Of a stretch of DNA of 64,000 nucleotides, positions 22,256 to 33,411 are shown in pieces. The translations under genes were made by a program, and so were the position numbers. How positions within the stretch are numbered: position 1 is the stretch's first letter; each line of letters opens with the position of its first letter. Origin of the DNA: Vesta saturnalis. Taxonomy: Eukaryota > Arthropoda > Insecta > Coleoptera > Lampyridae. A model generated the notes under the pieces. It saw nothing but the letters and a program-made list of their open reading frames with translations. It ran no database searches and was not told the DNA's origin. The stretch lies in the NCBI GenBank assembly GCA_036346205.1, contig JARFJB010002418.1, positions 310,001 through 374,000 on the forward strand, written 5' to 3'.

Positions 22256-23833
22256 TGTTACGGTCCGAAACCGGTTACTTATTTTTGTTATAAACATTAA
22301 AATTTAGTGTCCACACTCACTATATCTCATTAGATTTTGTTACCGTCAATCAATTAATGTATTTTCACTAACCATCATTGAGCTACTATTTTTTCAACAT
22401 CAATAGTTTTTCTACAGTTTTAACTTCTATAGAATATAGTTCGGAAATTGGCCGCAGTGGCAGGAAACAGTTATTTTTGCTTAAACCGCATGACAGTTGA
22501 GGGTGAAAAAGGAATTAAATTTCGGTTAATTTAAGAAGCATCCCAGGTATTTGGGGATCAATTGTGCTATAAATATAAATTATACACAACCAGATTTATT
22601 GGTGATTCATTATTTTTACCTGCTCAACGAGGTGCGTATTACATAACCTCCTACCACGAGGTAACATGCTTTTTCATTTTTAGCTATCGTTTTTGAGACA
22701 ATTGATTCTCCCATTTTAATTATATAAAGCCGTAGCTCACCGACATATTTTCTACTTTTACATAATTGGAAATATCGTACAATTGATAGAATTGAAATTT
22801 GATTAGTAACCTTCAAAGATCTGTATTCAAACAGGTTTGTTTTAGAAGTAATTTCTTGCTGTTTAGTTATACTATATTTATAGATCGTCATGTTTGGGTT
22901 TGCGATTTCCTTTACTTATATTTCCACATAAGGAACATAAATTTATTACGAGGAACTTTGGTAATGCTGTCTCGGAAGATTCACCTGAGATAACCGGCAG
23001 GGAATCCAGTCAGGTGACCTCTTAATCAAAACCGGCAGGGGTTGACCCTATGATAGACACTCGCTTTTCGGTTATGTATAGTTTTACGTATCTTTAAAGT
23101 ATTTTGATTATTATTGCCTTATGTGTACTTTGATGTTTCAATTGTATTAATTAGGATGTAATGCTTACTGAAGGGTGCCCACTGGTAGATTTTCATTTTT
23201 ATTGCACACCTATATTAATGACTTTGACAAAATAATAGATAGGGATTTAATACCGAGTAAGCAGTCATATGGTTGAAATGTTGCCTTACTTATCACAGGC
23301 CTAACTGTTCTATAGGGTTATAGAAGAGTATTTTTAGAGATCCATAACAGAAGTTCAAATTACAAATGTTTCATAATGTAATGAATTAATTATAACAAAT
23401 AGCTGAATATTTCTTTTACTAAATAAGGGGGACTTTCCAATTTGATTAAATCTTTGAGCTATGACTCGAGTATAAAACAAGTACTTGGTTAAATACTTCA
23501 GGGTCAGTTTTAAGCAAATTCAATCATAAGTTTTGTGTTGTAACCCTTATTGGTAATTCCACTATTAAAAATGCTGATTATGTCTTTAGTGTATGCCAAA
23601 GAATACTTATGTTTAGGAAAATAAGGGAAACCTTATTAGAATTATTATTAGAATTAATAATTTGAACTTATTAAAATTGATTTACTTACTAATAAAAACA
23701 ACTTATTTTATCGTCTTCAAGACGATTGGCGCCCTCTCTTTTATTCTTTATTCTGTTAAATCCTTCCCCACGACTCGCCTCCGCAATACTAAGAGCTAGC
23801 CGAAGAGCCTTGTACCCTAGGTAGGTAGCATAT

Positions 23834-23836
<3 letters not shown>
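22256..23836. other. AT-rich region, possibly including a Gypsy 3' LTR
   Basis: Starts TGTTACGG directly after the purine tract. No gene is supported; ORFs at 22616-22891 and 22799-22993 show no motif. The right edge of a putative LTR cannot be defined without a second copy. Confidence 0.35.

Positions 23837-23886
<50 letters not shown>
23837..23886. repeat. (AT)25 microsatellite
   Basis: Uninterrupted AT array about 350 bases left of Polinton B PolB. Confidence 0.97.
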
Positions 23887-23893
<7 letters not shown>

Positions 23894-24235
23894 ACCGTAA
23901 TAGTTCTAATGTTACCAGTTAGTCTCTAACTTTGTAATTGCACGCTTTCAGAGTTCTACTACTTCAAACCAACTTGTCTGCAATGCAGAGTAAGTAGATT
24001 TTCTATCCCGGTACATATTCAATTGAATATTTTGTCTTAAACTGTTGGAGGTGTAATGATATACAGTTCTTTACAGGTGAAAATAACCGTTTCCAGTGTG
24101 AACGTCTCAAGAAATTTTCTCGAAAGGATTACCTACTTCGTCATTAAAGAACTGCGTGCTGGATAAGGATGCCAGTATCTACCCCACCATCTGGCATGCA
24201 GGAGGTTTCGTTGCAAAACCAAACCACAGTGGGCA

Positions 24236-27200
24236 ATGTGTTTTCAAGGAAGCACTTCCGACGACAACAAAGCAGTACATAGACATGTTACTGATTCCTT
24301 TGCGCAACCAGGACCATCTGGGGTACACTATGTGAAGGATAATGCGAAACCCGGACCATCAGGGTTGAGCAACTCAAGGAAGCGAACGTCTGACCAATGC
24401 GATGTACCTCGGTATGCGTTACAAGGACACCTCAGAAGCAATAAGCATAAAGCAAATGTATGTTTGCTTGTCGATACTGGGGTTGAAGTAGTTCGAAATG
24501 CATTTAAACAACGCATTGTGTCGTACCGACTGTCACCATGCAATACGCATACTGCTGTGTCCACCTTTATGGCAGACGTATAAAATCAGTTGCAAAAACA
24601 CTACTCCTTAAAATGTAATGTTGAGCTGTTTGGTTTTTACGTTTTGAACAGTAGGGAAAGCACAGAACTGAAATCCTTTCAGACTATGTATGATATTCCA
24701 AGTGTTGGGACGGTGTTAGAAGAGTATTTCCAAAGAATAAGTGAATATTGGATGCAAAGCAATCCGAATTTCAGCATAAAGATTCTGGTAAGTGTGTTAT
24801 GACTATTGGTGTAATCGATTAGTAACAACTGTTTTAGGGTGGTCCCTGGTACAATTCGTATATATAGAGGTAAACCTGCTGAAATTTTCTCCCACCACGG
24901 GTTCATCATATATGGCTGTCCCGCCGAAATTGCACATAAACACGCCATAGTCAACGTAAAAAACAATGATAGTTGCTGCTTTGCATGGGCTGTTGTATCG
25001 GCACTAGTGACACCAAAGGGTCTACCACAGCGGACAACGTCTTGCCCTGATTTCCAGACGTTATTCAACTGGAATGGTGTACAGTTCCCTGTTAAGCTGA
25101 CGAATATTTCAACGTTTGAGACCAATAACAATATTTCCATCAATGTTTATGGGTTAGACGACACGTATCGTGATGGTCAGTGTGTCACAGAGGTAGTGGG
25201 GCCTCTATACTACATCAAAGCCAAACAAACAGTCCATGTTAATTTATTATTATTAGTCAGTAACCAAACAGATACTCAGCATTATGTATGGATAAACAAT
25301 TTTTCTCGTTTACTTAGCAACCAAATATCCCGGCGGAACGGAGCAATGTATTTTTGTGATGCATGCTTGTATTACTTTAGATCCGAGGAGCAATTAACCC
25401 GACACGTGTCACATGACTGTAACTTCGTATATACAAAATTACCGGACGTGAAACAAAAAAAAGGCATAACCGGGGAATTCTACGCGGAAAATATATTCGC
25501 GTTTCGGAACTATCAGAAACAAATGGTTCTACCATTCGTAATATACGCAGATTTTGAAGCGCTCTTAGTACCAGTAGATACGGATGGACCAGATCCCGAA
25601 AAAGCGTTCACGATAAAAACGTGTAAACACGAACCATACTCGTTTAGTTATTATATTAAGTGTAGTGTAAACGATGCGTGGTCTAAGTTAGAGCTGTATA
25701 GGGGGAGTAATGCAGGGGAGATATTTATAAGACGACTAGAAAGTGATGTAAAACGGATATATAATGAACATTTCAAAGCTATTGTTCCAATGACACCATT
25801 AACGGATGAACAACAGGTTACGTATGAACGCAGTGTATGTTATTACATATGCGGCAAGCACTTTACGAGCGATCCGACAAATCCGAAAGTACGAGATCAC
25901 TGTCACGTTACTGGTAACTATCGTGGTGCAGCACATTCAACGTGTAACTGAAACTATCAGGTACCTACATTTCTCTCCGTTTTTCTAGATAATCTCAGTG
26001 GTTATGATGTTCACCTGTTCATTAAACAATTAGCGAGTGAAACGGAAGAAATTACCGTACTTCCTGTTAACAGTGAAAAATATATTTTGTGGATGAATAT
26101 GTGAACAATCATGGTATCAGGGAAAAGAAATACATTATTTTACGTTTCGTCGATAGTTGTAGATTCATAACTGCATCCTTAGATACTCTATCTCAGAATT
26201 TATCGGATGATCAATGTATGGAGGTACGGAAATATCTTAGTAATGACAGCGACTTCAACTTAGTGAGAAAGAAAGGTAGTTTCCCGTATGTGTACGTAGA
26301 CAACTTTAGTAAATTGAACGACGTCACGGTGCCATCGTATGACAAATTCTACGATGCAATGCGTGATGCAAATATTTCGGATGACGATTATTGCCGCGTT
26401 CTACTGGTATGGGATCACTTTAAGTGTAATACACTAGGTGATTATGCTGATATTTATTTAAAATCAGATGTGTTGTTATTGGCTGGCGTGTTTGAAAACT
26501 TTAGACGGTTATGTACGGGTGTGTATGAAATGTACGAAAGTAGAGCTAAAATTACTGACGGATATGGATATGTACCACTTTTTTAAACAAGATATTCGTG
26601 GTGGAGTGAGTATCAAGCGGAGAAGCATCGCTAATAACGAGTTTGTTCCAAACTATGATCCTAAACAACCGAAAGTGTTTTTACAGTATTTGGACGCTAC
26701 GAACTTATATGGGTGGAGTACGCGGCAATACCTGCCGCACGACGGGTTTATGTGGTTACCTCAAGAGGAAATAGATCACCTTGACGTATTGAAGATTGAC
26801 AATGACGCCGATGTTGGATTTGTGCTGGAGGTTGATATACATTATCGCCACCGGCTGCATGACGAACACAACTATTATCCGTTTTGTCCTGAAATGATCT
26901 GCGCACCACATTCCCAGGAGGAGAAGTTAATCCCTAACCTGTGTGATAAGACCAACTACGTTATACATTACCGCTATTTAAAACAATGTATAGAGCATGG
27001 CTTAATTGTTACTCGTATTCATAGGGTTTTACGCTTTCGTCAGAGTCCGTGGCTAATACCATACGTAGACCTTAATACAGCTCTCCGCAACACAGCACAG
27101 AACAAGTTCGAAAAGGATTTCTATAAGATTATGAATAATGGCGTGTTTGGTAAAACAATGGAAAATGTCGATAAACGAAGAGTTATTAAAATGTTAACGC

Positions 27201-27801
27201 ATTGGGAAAATAACGGTCGTCGGGTAGGTCTAGCACGGTACGTTGCAAAACCGCAATTTAAAAAATTTATTCAAATCACTGACAAATTGTTTGCGGTGGA
27301 ATTGTCGAAACAGGTAGTTACGTATGACAAACCCGTCTATGTCGGATTCAGTATTTTAGATCTTTCCAAAATTATAATGTATCGGTTTTTTTATGATATC
27401 TTACGAGCTCATTATGGCAAGAATGTCACGTTGCTCTATACTGACACGGATTCTTTGATTGTTGAGATAGTAACTGATGATATGTATGCACACATGCGAA
27501 ATAATTTAGGCGAACATGATACATCCAACTATCAAAATGAGTTGCATGGTATTCCTACGAATCCTTCCGTCGTAGCACGAATGAAAGATGAGTACGCAGG
27601 GAAAGCGATTCAATATTTTTATGGTACAGGATCGAAGTCATACTGTCTGAAGCTTGCTCATAATGAAGTTGTTAAGAAAGCGAAAGGTGTTAAGAAAGTT
27701 GTTATTCAGAAAGTGTTGACGGAAGTAGACTACAAAGCGATTGCGGAGGGGTCTGATAAAACAGTAATGTGTAAAATGCTTGTGTTTCGATCAACCTTAC
27801 A

Positions 27802-27842
<41 letters not shown>

Positions 27843-28007
27843 GAAATGTTAAACAAAATTGCCTTTAGGTCCCAGGATGACAAACGGTATCGACTACGTG
27901 ATACGTGTTCCACATTGGCGTGGGGGCATTGGCGAATACCGGAATTGGAGAATGCTGATCCTTTGAGCAAACTATTGCAGGTTGCTAAGCAAATGAATTT
28001 ATATTAA
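24236..28007 (+). pseudogene. Polinton B protein-primed DNA polymerase B
   Basis: Near full length but broken into at least five frames. The N-terminal region has a Pro/Gly-rich GPSG repeat and a degraded C2H2 finger (LQGHLRSNKHK). It is followed by a frame break at about 24585, a gap near 24800, KNNDSCCFAWAVVSAL, a Cys-rich segment near 25350-25420, the exonuclease-type VIYADFEAL (about 25540), and a zinc-binding CHVTGNYRGAAHSTCN. A stop falls at 25949. Polymerase motif A is QYLDATNLYGWS (about 26685-26720), motif B NNGVFGKTMEN (about 27135), and motif C LLYTDTDSLIVEI (27435-27470). The frame is lost at a (TA)18 array (27804-27840), and C-terminal codons continue to 28007 in another frame. 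Confidence 0.9.
27804..27840. repeat. (AT)18 microsatellite inside PolB
   Basis: Lies between codons for LHD and EMLNKIAF of PolB. Copy A has CATGATACATATACAAAAAT at the same place (minus strand near 12165), so the array grew from a short TATA-rich seed and shifted the frame. Confidence 0.95.
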
Positions 28008-28234
28008 CCGGAAGGAAAGAAGAATAGTTTGGCTACTGACACTTGTTAGTTTCTTTCATAATGAAACTAATATTAATATTAATTTGTATTGTTTCTTTAG
28101 TTGTTTGACATATATTAATATTATGTACTAATTCGTTATTAAGAGAATATATGCTATACAAACACTGTGTGATATAAATAGAAAAATACGAGAATGACTA
28201 TTTACTATTTTTATTAAAAACTTGTGTACAGGAC

Positions 28235-28678
28235 TTATTGCATTATATATGTATCATACAAATGGTATACATTACTCAAAGCACAGTGACATAATGATTC
28301 ATAATGAAAGTAATAAACGGGTTGCATAGCAGGAAGAGGTGGACTTTCCTCAAGTTCAATAACAGGCTGGGTCACAAATTTTCTGATGTAATCTGCTTTC
28401 TCTCTGCCCTTGACATAGACAGGATCTGTTGGCTGAATCAATCTCTCGAGCATTCTTCGAAAGTGGTGTGGTAGTGTATACCCTTCTTCCCATTTAATAC
28501 AGTGCTGGTTATGTATTAACCAAGTAGCTTGACGACGACTCCCTGCATCCAATGTATGCCAGGGATACGGTGATTTAAAAATAAAATGGGCAATTTGTTT
28601 CCCATTATAAATGGCGAGTTCTTTTGGTATAAAAGCTTTTGAAATTTTAAACCCTTGTACATCGACTATGACGGACAT
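28235..28678 (-). CDS. IDVQGF protein of Polinton B, intact ORF
   Basis: 147-residue open frame starting MSVIVDVQGFKISKAF. Conserved-looking segments are IPKELAIYNGKQIAHFIF, RRQATWLIHNQHCIKWEEG, and DPVYVKGREKADYIRKFV followed by VIELEESPPLP. It ends with a Cys/His-containing tail. No signal peptide or membrane segment. The family occurs widely in arthropod mobile elements, to my knowledge without an assigned function; D-Q-GF plus VKGREK-Y could fit an RNase H-fold nuclease, but that is speculation. It sits between capsid and PolB, converging with PolB, 5 bases from the capsid stop. It is the only apparently undamaged Polinton gene in the window. Confidence 0.6.
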   Translation of the reverse strand: MSVIVDVQGFKISKAFIPKELAIYNGKQIAHFIFKSPYPWHTLDAGSRRQATWLIHNQHCIKWEEGYTLPHHFRRMLERLIQPTDPVYVKGREKADYIRKFVTQPVIELEESPPLPAMQPVYYFHYESLCHCALSNVYHLYDTYIMQ

Positions 28679-28682
28679 TGTA

Positions 28683-30302
28683 TTACAACTGTCGTACTGC
28701 TTTGGTTAACGCGTTGTATGTAACTAAACGATCGTGGAGTATAACACAGTATGCTGTCGTATTGGCAGCTATGTTTGCCGCTGTTTCAAACTCCACACGA
28801 AGAACTACTGCTTTAGAGTGCAATGCTTCTTTTTGATTTGAGCAATCTACGACAATCAACGGTGCAGTCGTGGTAAAGTGCGTAGGGGTGAGTAATGGTT
28901 GCCCATCTCTTTGGTAATACGACATTTGGAATTTAGCAAATATTTCATACAACGTAGTAAAGCAATTGTTATCATAGTTAACGTTGAGATTGTCATACGG
29001 ACAACGATCCTTGTTCAGGAACACGCAAATATTATTTAGTGCATATTTATCGAATCTGCTCGTATCTTGCATAACATTATTCTCTCGCCCAGTTTAAAAT
29101 CCTATAATAAATGTATCTAGGTGTTTCTATACTAGTAGATGTTTTGATTGCCCATGTATGCTTATCTGTTGCTGGACGGCGGGATATATGTGGTTTTCCC
29201 AACTTCTAAATGCTACTGGCGTATTTAAATTTTTATCAATGTATTTCGTTAACGCCAACTCCTCCGCTAATGCTGGAATGATGTTTTTTTTTATGATTGT
29301 GGACCTGAACAGGCTAAATTAGGCCTATCGTGCTAAAGCACTCAGGAACACTTAGGAGGATGGATAGAGGGATAATGAATTGCCAATAGATGCCTATGAA
29401 CAGCTACCTTAAATTTTCTCATATCATAAGTGAGAGGAAAATAGGAACTAGGGAGATCATTCCAGAGTTTAGAAGCCGTGTAGAAAAATGTGGATTGCGC
29501 CCGTTTGGTACGACAAGTGGAGATTTGTACTACATACTGATGATGTGAATGAGCGAACCGAGTGCTTCTCGCAAAGATAGCTGGAGATGGTATCAAAGAA
29601 TGTAATTCACCAGCACAATAGCCGTTGTAATAACGATAATACAAAGAAAGAACTGAAACCATCCTTCCATGCTCAAGGGACTGTATGTGAGAAGTTAAGG
29701 ACGGGTCATTTATAAGCCTAATCGCTCTCTTTTGATGTGTGGAACTTTCCAATATATCTTATCTATGTTAACTTGTAATGCTTCTTCTACAGTTTAAATT
29801 CCTGCGTCGGTATCAATGTTACTACGAATTAATACCAGTTCTTGTCTAATGTTCAAAATCACTTTATTGTAATCTTCGGCAAAGCCAAGTAGCATTCGCA
29901 AAGGTATATAAACATTAAAGTATCCTTGAGCATTTGTTAGTGTACTGTTTGACGTAGGAAACCAACCTGCATTTTCATGACGCGCGAGATCATTGGGCGT
30001 CAATGATACCAATCCTTTCATTGTCGACGTTAATCCTACTTTCGTTACGGAATCTACCACTATTCCATTCATTTCATACCTAATTTCACTGAATAAAAAT
30101 GCGATACCGTTATTAACGAACCTGGCGGTCCCTCTACGTAGACATAACTTTCGTATGGTAGAGTGCACATGTCTTCCTGAATGGGTATCCTGATTTCATC
30201 ATTGTTTCCAAATCTGGTAGTATATGGCTGATGGGTGTGCAGTTCGGAATTAACGATAGCATTATCAACGACAACTTTTTCATTAACGTTTAATATACTC
30301 AT
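28683..30302 (-). pseudogene. Polinton B major capsid protein, split by LINE insertion
   Basis: Starts at 30302 (MSILNVNEKVVVD) with NNDEIRIPIQEDMCTLPYES, a small deletion near 30125-30135 (after VYVEGP), GIAFLFSEIRYEMNG, and a TAA near 29806 followed by TVEEALQVNIDKIYWKVPH. It is then interrupted by a 449-bp LINE tail (29285-29733). After it come HIIPALAEELA, a frame break near 29080, and the C-terminal jelly roll: MQDTSRFDKYALNN, PLIVVDCSNQKEALHS, TAYCVILHDRLVTYN (to 28683). Double-jelly-roll capsid family. The early TAA matches copy A. Confidence 0.87.
29285..29733 (-). mobile_element. 5'-truncated LINE (Jockey/CR1-like) in the capsid gene
   Basis: Minus-strand frame with QKRAIRLINDPSLTSHIQSL, LSLYYRYYNGYCAGEL and SKLWNDLPSSYFPLTYDMRK is the C-terminus of a non-LTR retrotransposon ORF2. 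It ends in an A-tract (T's at 29285-29292 on the plus strand). Five-base target duplication GATGT at 29280-29284 and 29734-29738; the empty site ACATC is present in Polinton A at 8189-8193. The C-terminal sequence starts just where the LINE at 61.2-64 kb runs off the window (...PQYALD), so both may belong to one family. Confidence 0.9.
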
Positions 30303-30884
30303 TGTAGTACTGTAAAGCCGAGACTTTCCAATAATGCTTTGTTCTGCGGTGTCAATGCTTTGGGCGCTGAACGCTTACTGACTCTCACCTTTCCACACTT
30401 TGATCTTTTATAGTTTGATTTGCTCTGGTTACATGCACATGTGTCTACTACTTTAAGTGTTATTGTCGAAATAGTAGATGTATTGATAGGTAGATAGATG
30501 ACATGTTGAGGGGACTCTATTATTTTATACCCCGCTGGTACACTGGGAAAGAACTGATGAATTATGTGTGATGTTTCACCATTCTTAAAACTACCACTTG
30601 TTATATTGCACTCGATAATTAATGAGTTAATTTTGATAATGTTAATAGGATTATCAGAGGTATGCACTTTCTGAGCCTGGTAAACAGTTTTATTAAATCC
30701 CAGCATAGGTCCTATCGAATTTTCCACATTGAAGTTAATGTCATGGGTTGCTTTCATACTTGCTTTCATAGTATTATTATTCGCTTGTAAATGCATAAAT
30801 GCTTTCGATCCCTTCACTGACTCATTAATCTATTTATTCACATCCGCGATTTCGTATGATCCTGGTGGTATTGTAATTTTATCG

Positions 30885-30885
<1 letters not shown>
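30299..30885 (-). pseudogene. Polinton B minor capsid (penton) protein, N-terminus lost
   Basis: From the (TA)n edge leftward: TIPPGSYEIADVNK, an in-frame TAG near 30832, then an open frame KGSKAFMHLQANNNT through NSIGPMLGFNKTVYQAQ, SHIIHQFFPSVPAGYKIIESPQ, a Cys/Lys-rich VDTCACNQSKSNYKRSKCGK, and LLESLGFTVLQ-stop at 30299. The final TGA overlaps the capsid ATG by four bases (ATGA). The N-terminal jelly-roll strands are replaced by the microsatellite. Confidence 0.8.

Positions 30886-30959
<74 letters not shown>
30886..30959. repeat. (TA)37 microsatellite at Polinton B / metalloproteinase junction
   Basis: Uninterrupted TA array separating penton codons (left) from hemopexin-type codons (right), both read on the minus strand. 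Confidence 0.97.
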
Positions 30960-30961
<2 letters not shown>

Positions 30962-31545
30962 GTCTAGTTTCAAAATATTTTTTCGACCTAATAATGTATT
31001 ATTTTGGGTGTCCAAAAATAAATTTAAGGGAAGGAAATTCTATTATATCCACATAACGTCCTATAAATATAACAACTTCCTTGTTAGGTCGTTGATATAT
31101 AGCATCAATGTTTGTAAAACTTTCGGTAACTATGTCAACCAGTCAGTTAATAGTAAAGGATATTTATATACGTTTGAAGATATGTCTTTGATTTATTAAC
31201 AAAAACTTGTTAACGCTTTTATTTTTATTACACAGATTGGGTTTAATTTCAGTTGTAGGCATAATAGTTGTAGAAGTAGCAGTAGTAGTGGTGGTAGTAG
31301 GGGTAATAACAGTTTTACTTTCTCCATATAGATTTTGAATAGCTAAAATATCATTCATGCTAAATTTAAATTCAGAGTTATTAAAATTTCTTGCAATTTC
31401 ATAAGTTGGTCACATAACAGACCCTTCTACGAACGAATGGTGTATTCCGAGCGAATGTCCTATTTCACGTACTAATATATAAAACAAACTAAATTGATTT
31501 TCAGGTGTAACACCCATTCCTGTATATCATGCATGATACAATAAT
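30960..31545 (-). pseudogene. Matrix metalloproteinase remnant with hemopexin repeat (virus-like, intronless)
   Basis: Minus strand. Near 31440-31475 the zinc-binding helix reads REIGHSLGIHH; the family consensus is HExGHxxGxxH, so the first zinc-binding His is Arg here. The Met-turn follows as GSVM, with a TGA just after it. DDILAIQNLYG-like NDILAIQNLYGES (31310-31358) ends the catalytic domain. A Thr-rich linker and the hemopexin start NLCNK and KFLLINQR follow, with stops near 31164, then AIYQRPNKEVVIFIGRY and IEFPSLKFIFGHPK (about 31010-31110). Catalytic domain, linker and hemopexin are contiguous with no intron, unlike typical insect MMP genes and like viral MMPs. The N-terminal prodomain and first half of the catalytic domain were not found. 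Confidence 0.72.
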
Positions 31546-33396
31546 ATAAAGATATGATCGATGGTTGTTTCAAAACTCGTCCCGTCTGCGCATTACGTCA
31601 CGCGGAGGTAAAAATTTCAAATATTGTGCACGTCGTATTAAAGGGGCGACTTTTTTTTTGCGAAATTAATAAGAACATTAATTAGTAAAGCAAACAATTT
31701 AGTTAATTCGTTAATGTATTATTTAATTAGCAATATATACATATCTACACATTTGACAGCGTAAGGGGAATATTAAAAACTCTTTAGCTTTCGGTTTTAA
31801 TTATTTTAAGAAATAATGAATTAGGCAATCTGACACTGTTTTTGATACTGAAAGATTAAAGTCTTTTTTTGATATTCGGCGATATACAGGGTATAAAGAG
31901 CTCACATTGCTAATTTTATCTATTTTTGAAATTTATTTTAAATTATTAGGTTAAATTTGGGTATGTAAATACATACTAATAAATTTTTAAGAGTTATAAA
32001 TACAGGTTGTACAAAAAATACGTAGCCTATGCCTCACCAAGAGAATATTGTAAGATTTTATAATTGTTCTCAATTATTTTGTAAACCGTCACTTAACTCA
32101 AGGTAATAATGGTAATATTTTAGGAATTGATAAAATTACATTGAATTTACAGATATATGTATTAGCCCGTTCTGTTTTAACATTTTAGATTTTAAGCGTC
32201 AATAGAAGAGGCCGCTCAGGCTGGCGGCATACTTTTTTATACCTGCTAACTTAGAAATATTTGTAAGAATCAGGTTATGATTATAAAATTATTGAATAAA
32301 ACTCTTCTTAACACAATTTTATAAGAAATGGTTGATCAAAGTTATAAAAGTGGATGTATATTAGGTGACACGATAATTTTAATGTATTTGATTATAATGA
32401 GTAAAATAGTAGCTAGGTATGATATGGATTGCCCACAGCAAAACACATTTTTAACAATTGAATTATATAATTATGGTTTGTCTTAAAAAATAATGTATTT
32501 TATTAAAAGGTACAGCCTGCATACTAAAAGCAGCTAATTCTTATTATATAATATGTCTCAAATCAAACACAAAACATCATACAAAAACACATAACAGAAA
32601 CTATCAAACTACAACGGTTTATAACCGGTGTTATAGAAATTTACAACCGCGTTGTTATTATTGTGTACCATGAATACCGTTTTTTAATATGTATTTCTAA
32701 TGTTGTCAATCCTTTACTAGGAAGGAAAGCATGAGCTACAGCTGGTTTAACTAAATTAAAAGAACATCTGTTGTTATTTCATGAATTCTGTAAGGATATC
32801 TTCATTTTCACATCTAGCTCCATTCATTTTTGTTAACATTTCTGAAGTAATTTCAACATTAATATCTAACTTAAATAATCCTTGAAATCGTTTTAGTGCA
32901 AACAAAAAATTTTCAGACGAAACAACATTAATATCACTTTCACTGTTAATATTTGCGATAGATTTTTCGATACAGGGCGTGGCGCGAAGAGTTTTGATTA
33001 AAAGTAATGGCGGATACAGTTATGTTAAAAATCTGAAATTACGAAGCTGTAAGTTTTGGATGACGTTGAGTTCAAATATAATATTGTCCTGAATGTGGCA
33101 CTTCCGGTTATACCGGAAGTAGACGTCAACTTTGTTATTTTAAATGGAACCTAATATTTTTTATTTTATTTTCGAATTCTACATCAAATTCTAGATAAAA
33201 TTTGTGCACAATGTCCTATACCAAAAAAGGGCGTATTTTCGAGATATTTCGATTTTTTTAAAAATTTTGAAAAAATCCTAGTCCACATTGAATAACGATA
33301 TCTCCATTAATAACGAAGCTAGTGACGTGAAATTGTAACCAATAAACAACAAGCACTTGCCCGTTAACTCCATATATCCATCTCATTGATATTTCA
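31546..33396. other. AT-rich non-coding region with mariner/MITE debris
   Basis: Contains one short unknown coding fragment (32774-32968). Around 33080-33330 lies a stretch with CACTTCCGGTTATACCGGAA (palindromic) and AAATGGAAC, which I associate with the non-coding part of DUF4817-type mariner elements. CAGGG-type terminal motifs occur near 32983 and 33399. Confidence 0.4.
32774..32968 (-). pseudogene. Unknown coding fragment
   Basis: Open frame of about 64 codons on the minus strand, ending at TAA 32774-32776. Readable as EKSIANINSESDINVVSSEN followed by FALKRFQGLFKLDINVEITS and MLTKMNGARCENEDILTEFM. No ATG near the start and no motif I recognise. Codon content looks protein-like (Ile/Asn/Glu-rich), but it may be a fragment of a transposase. 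Confidence 0.3.
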
Positions 33397-33411
33397 TACA
33401 GGGTGTTTTAA

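Larger units (their letters stand above)
24236..30885. mobile_element. Polinton/Maverick copy B (partial, opposite orientation)
   Basis: Second copy of the same family as 2.4-12.6 kb, inverted. It retains PolB(+), IDVQGF(-), major capsid(-) and penton(-), and ends at the (TA)37 tract at 30886. Integrase, ATPase, DUF8207, PLA2 and protease are missing. Protein-level agreement with copy A is high and frames are better preserved, so B is useful for interpreting A. Terminal repeats not found. Confidence 0.9.

Noticed and set aside
23716..23740. TTGGCGCCC resembling a retroviral primer-binding site
   Set aside because: No LTR end precedes it and no gag-pol follows; a 9-base match is expected by chance in 64 kb of TE-rich DNA.
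30729..31199. 156-codon plus-strand ORF
   Set aside because: Antisense shadow of the penton gene, (TA)37 and the metalloproteinase remnant; its length comes from the Ile-Tyr translation of TA repeats.
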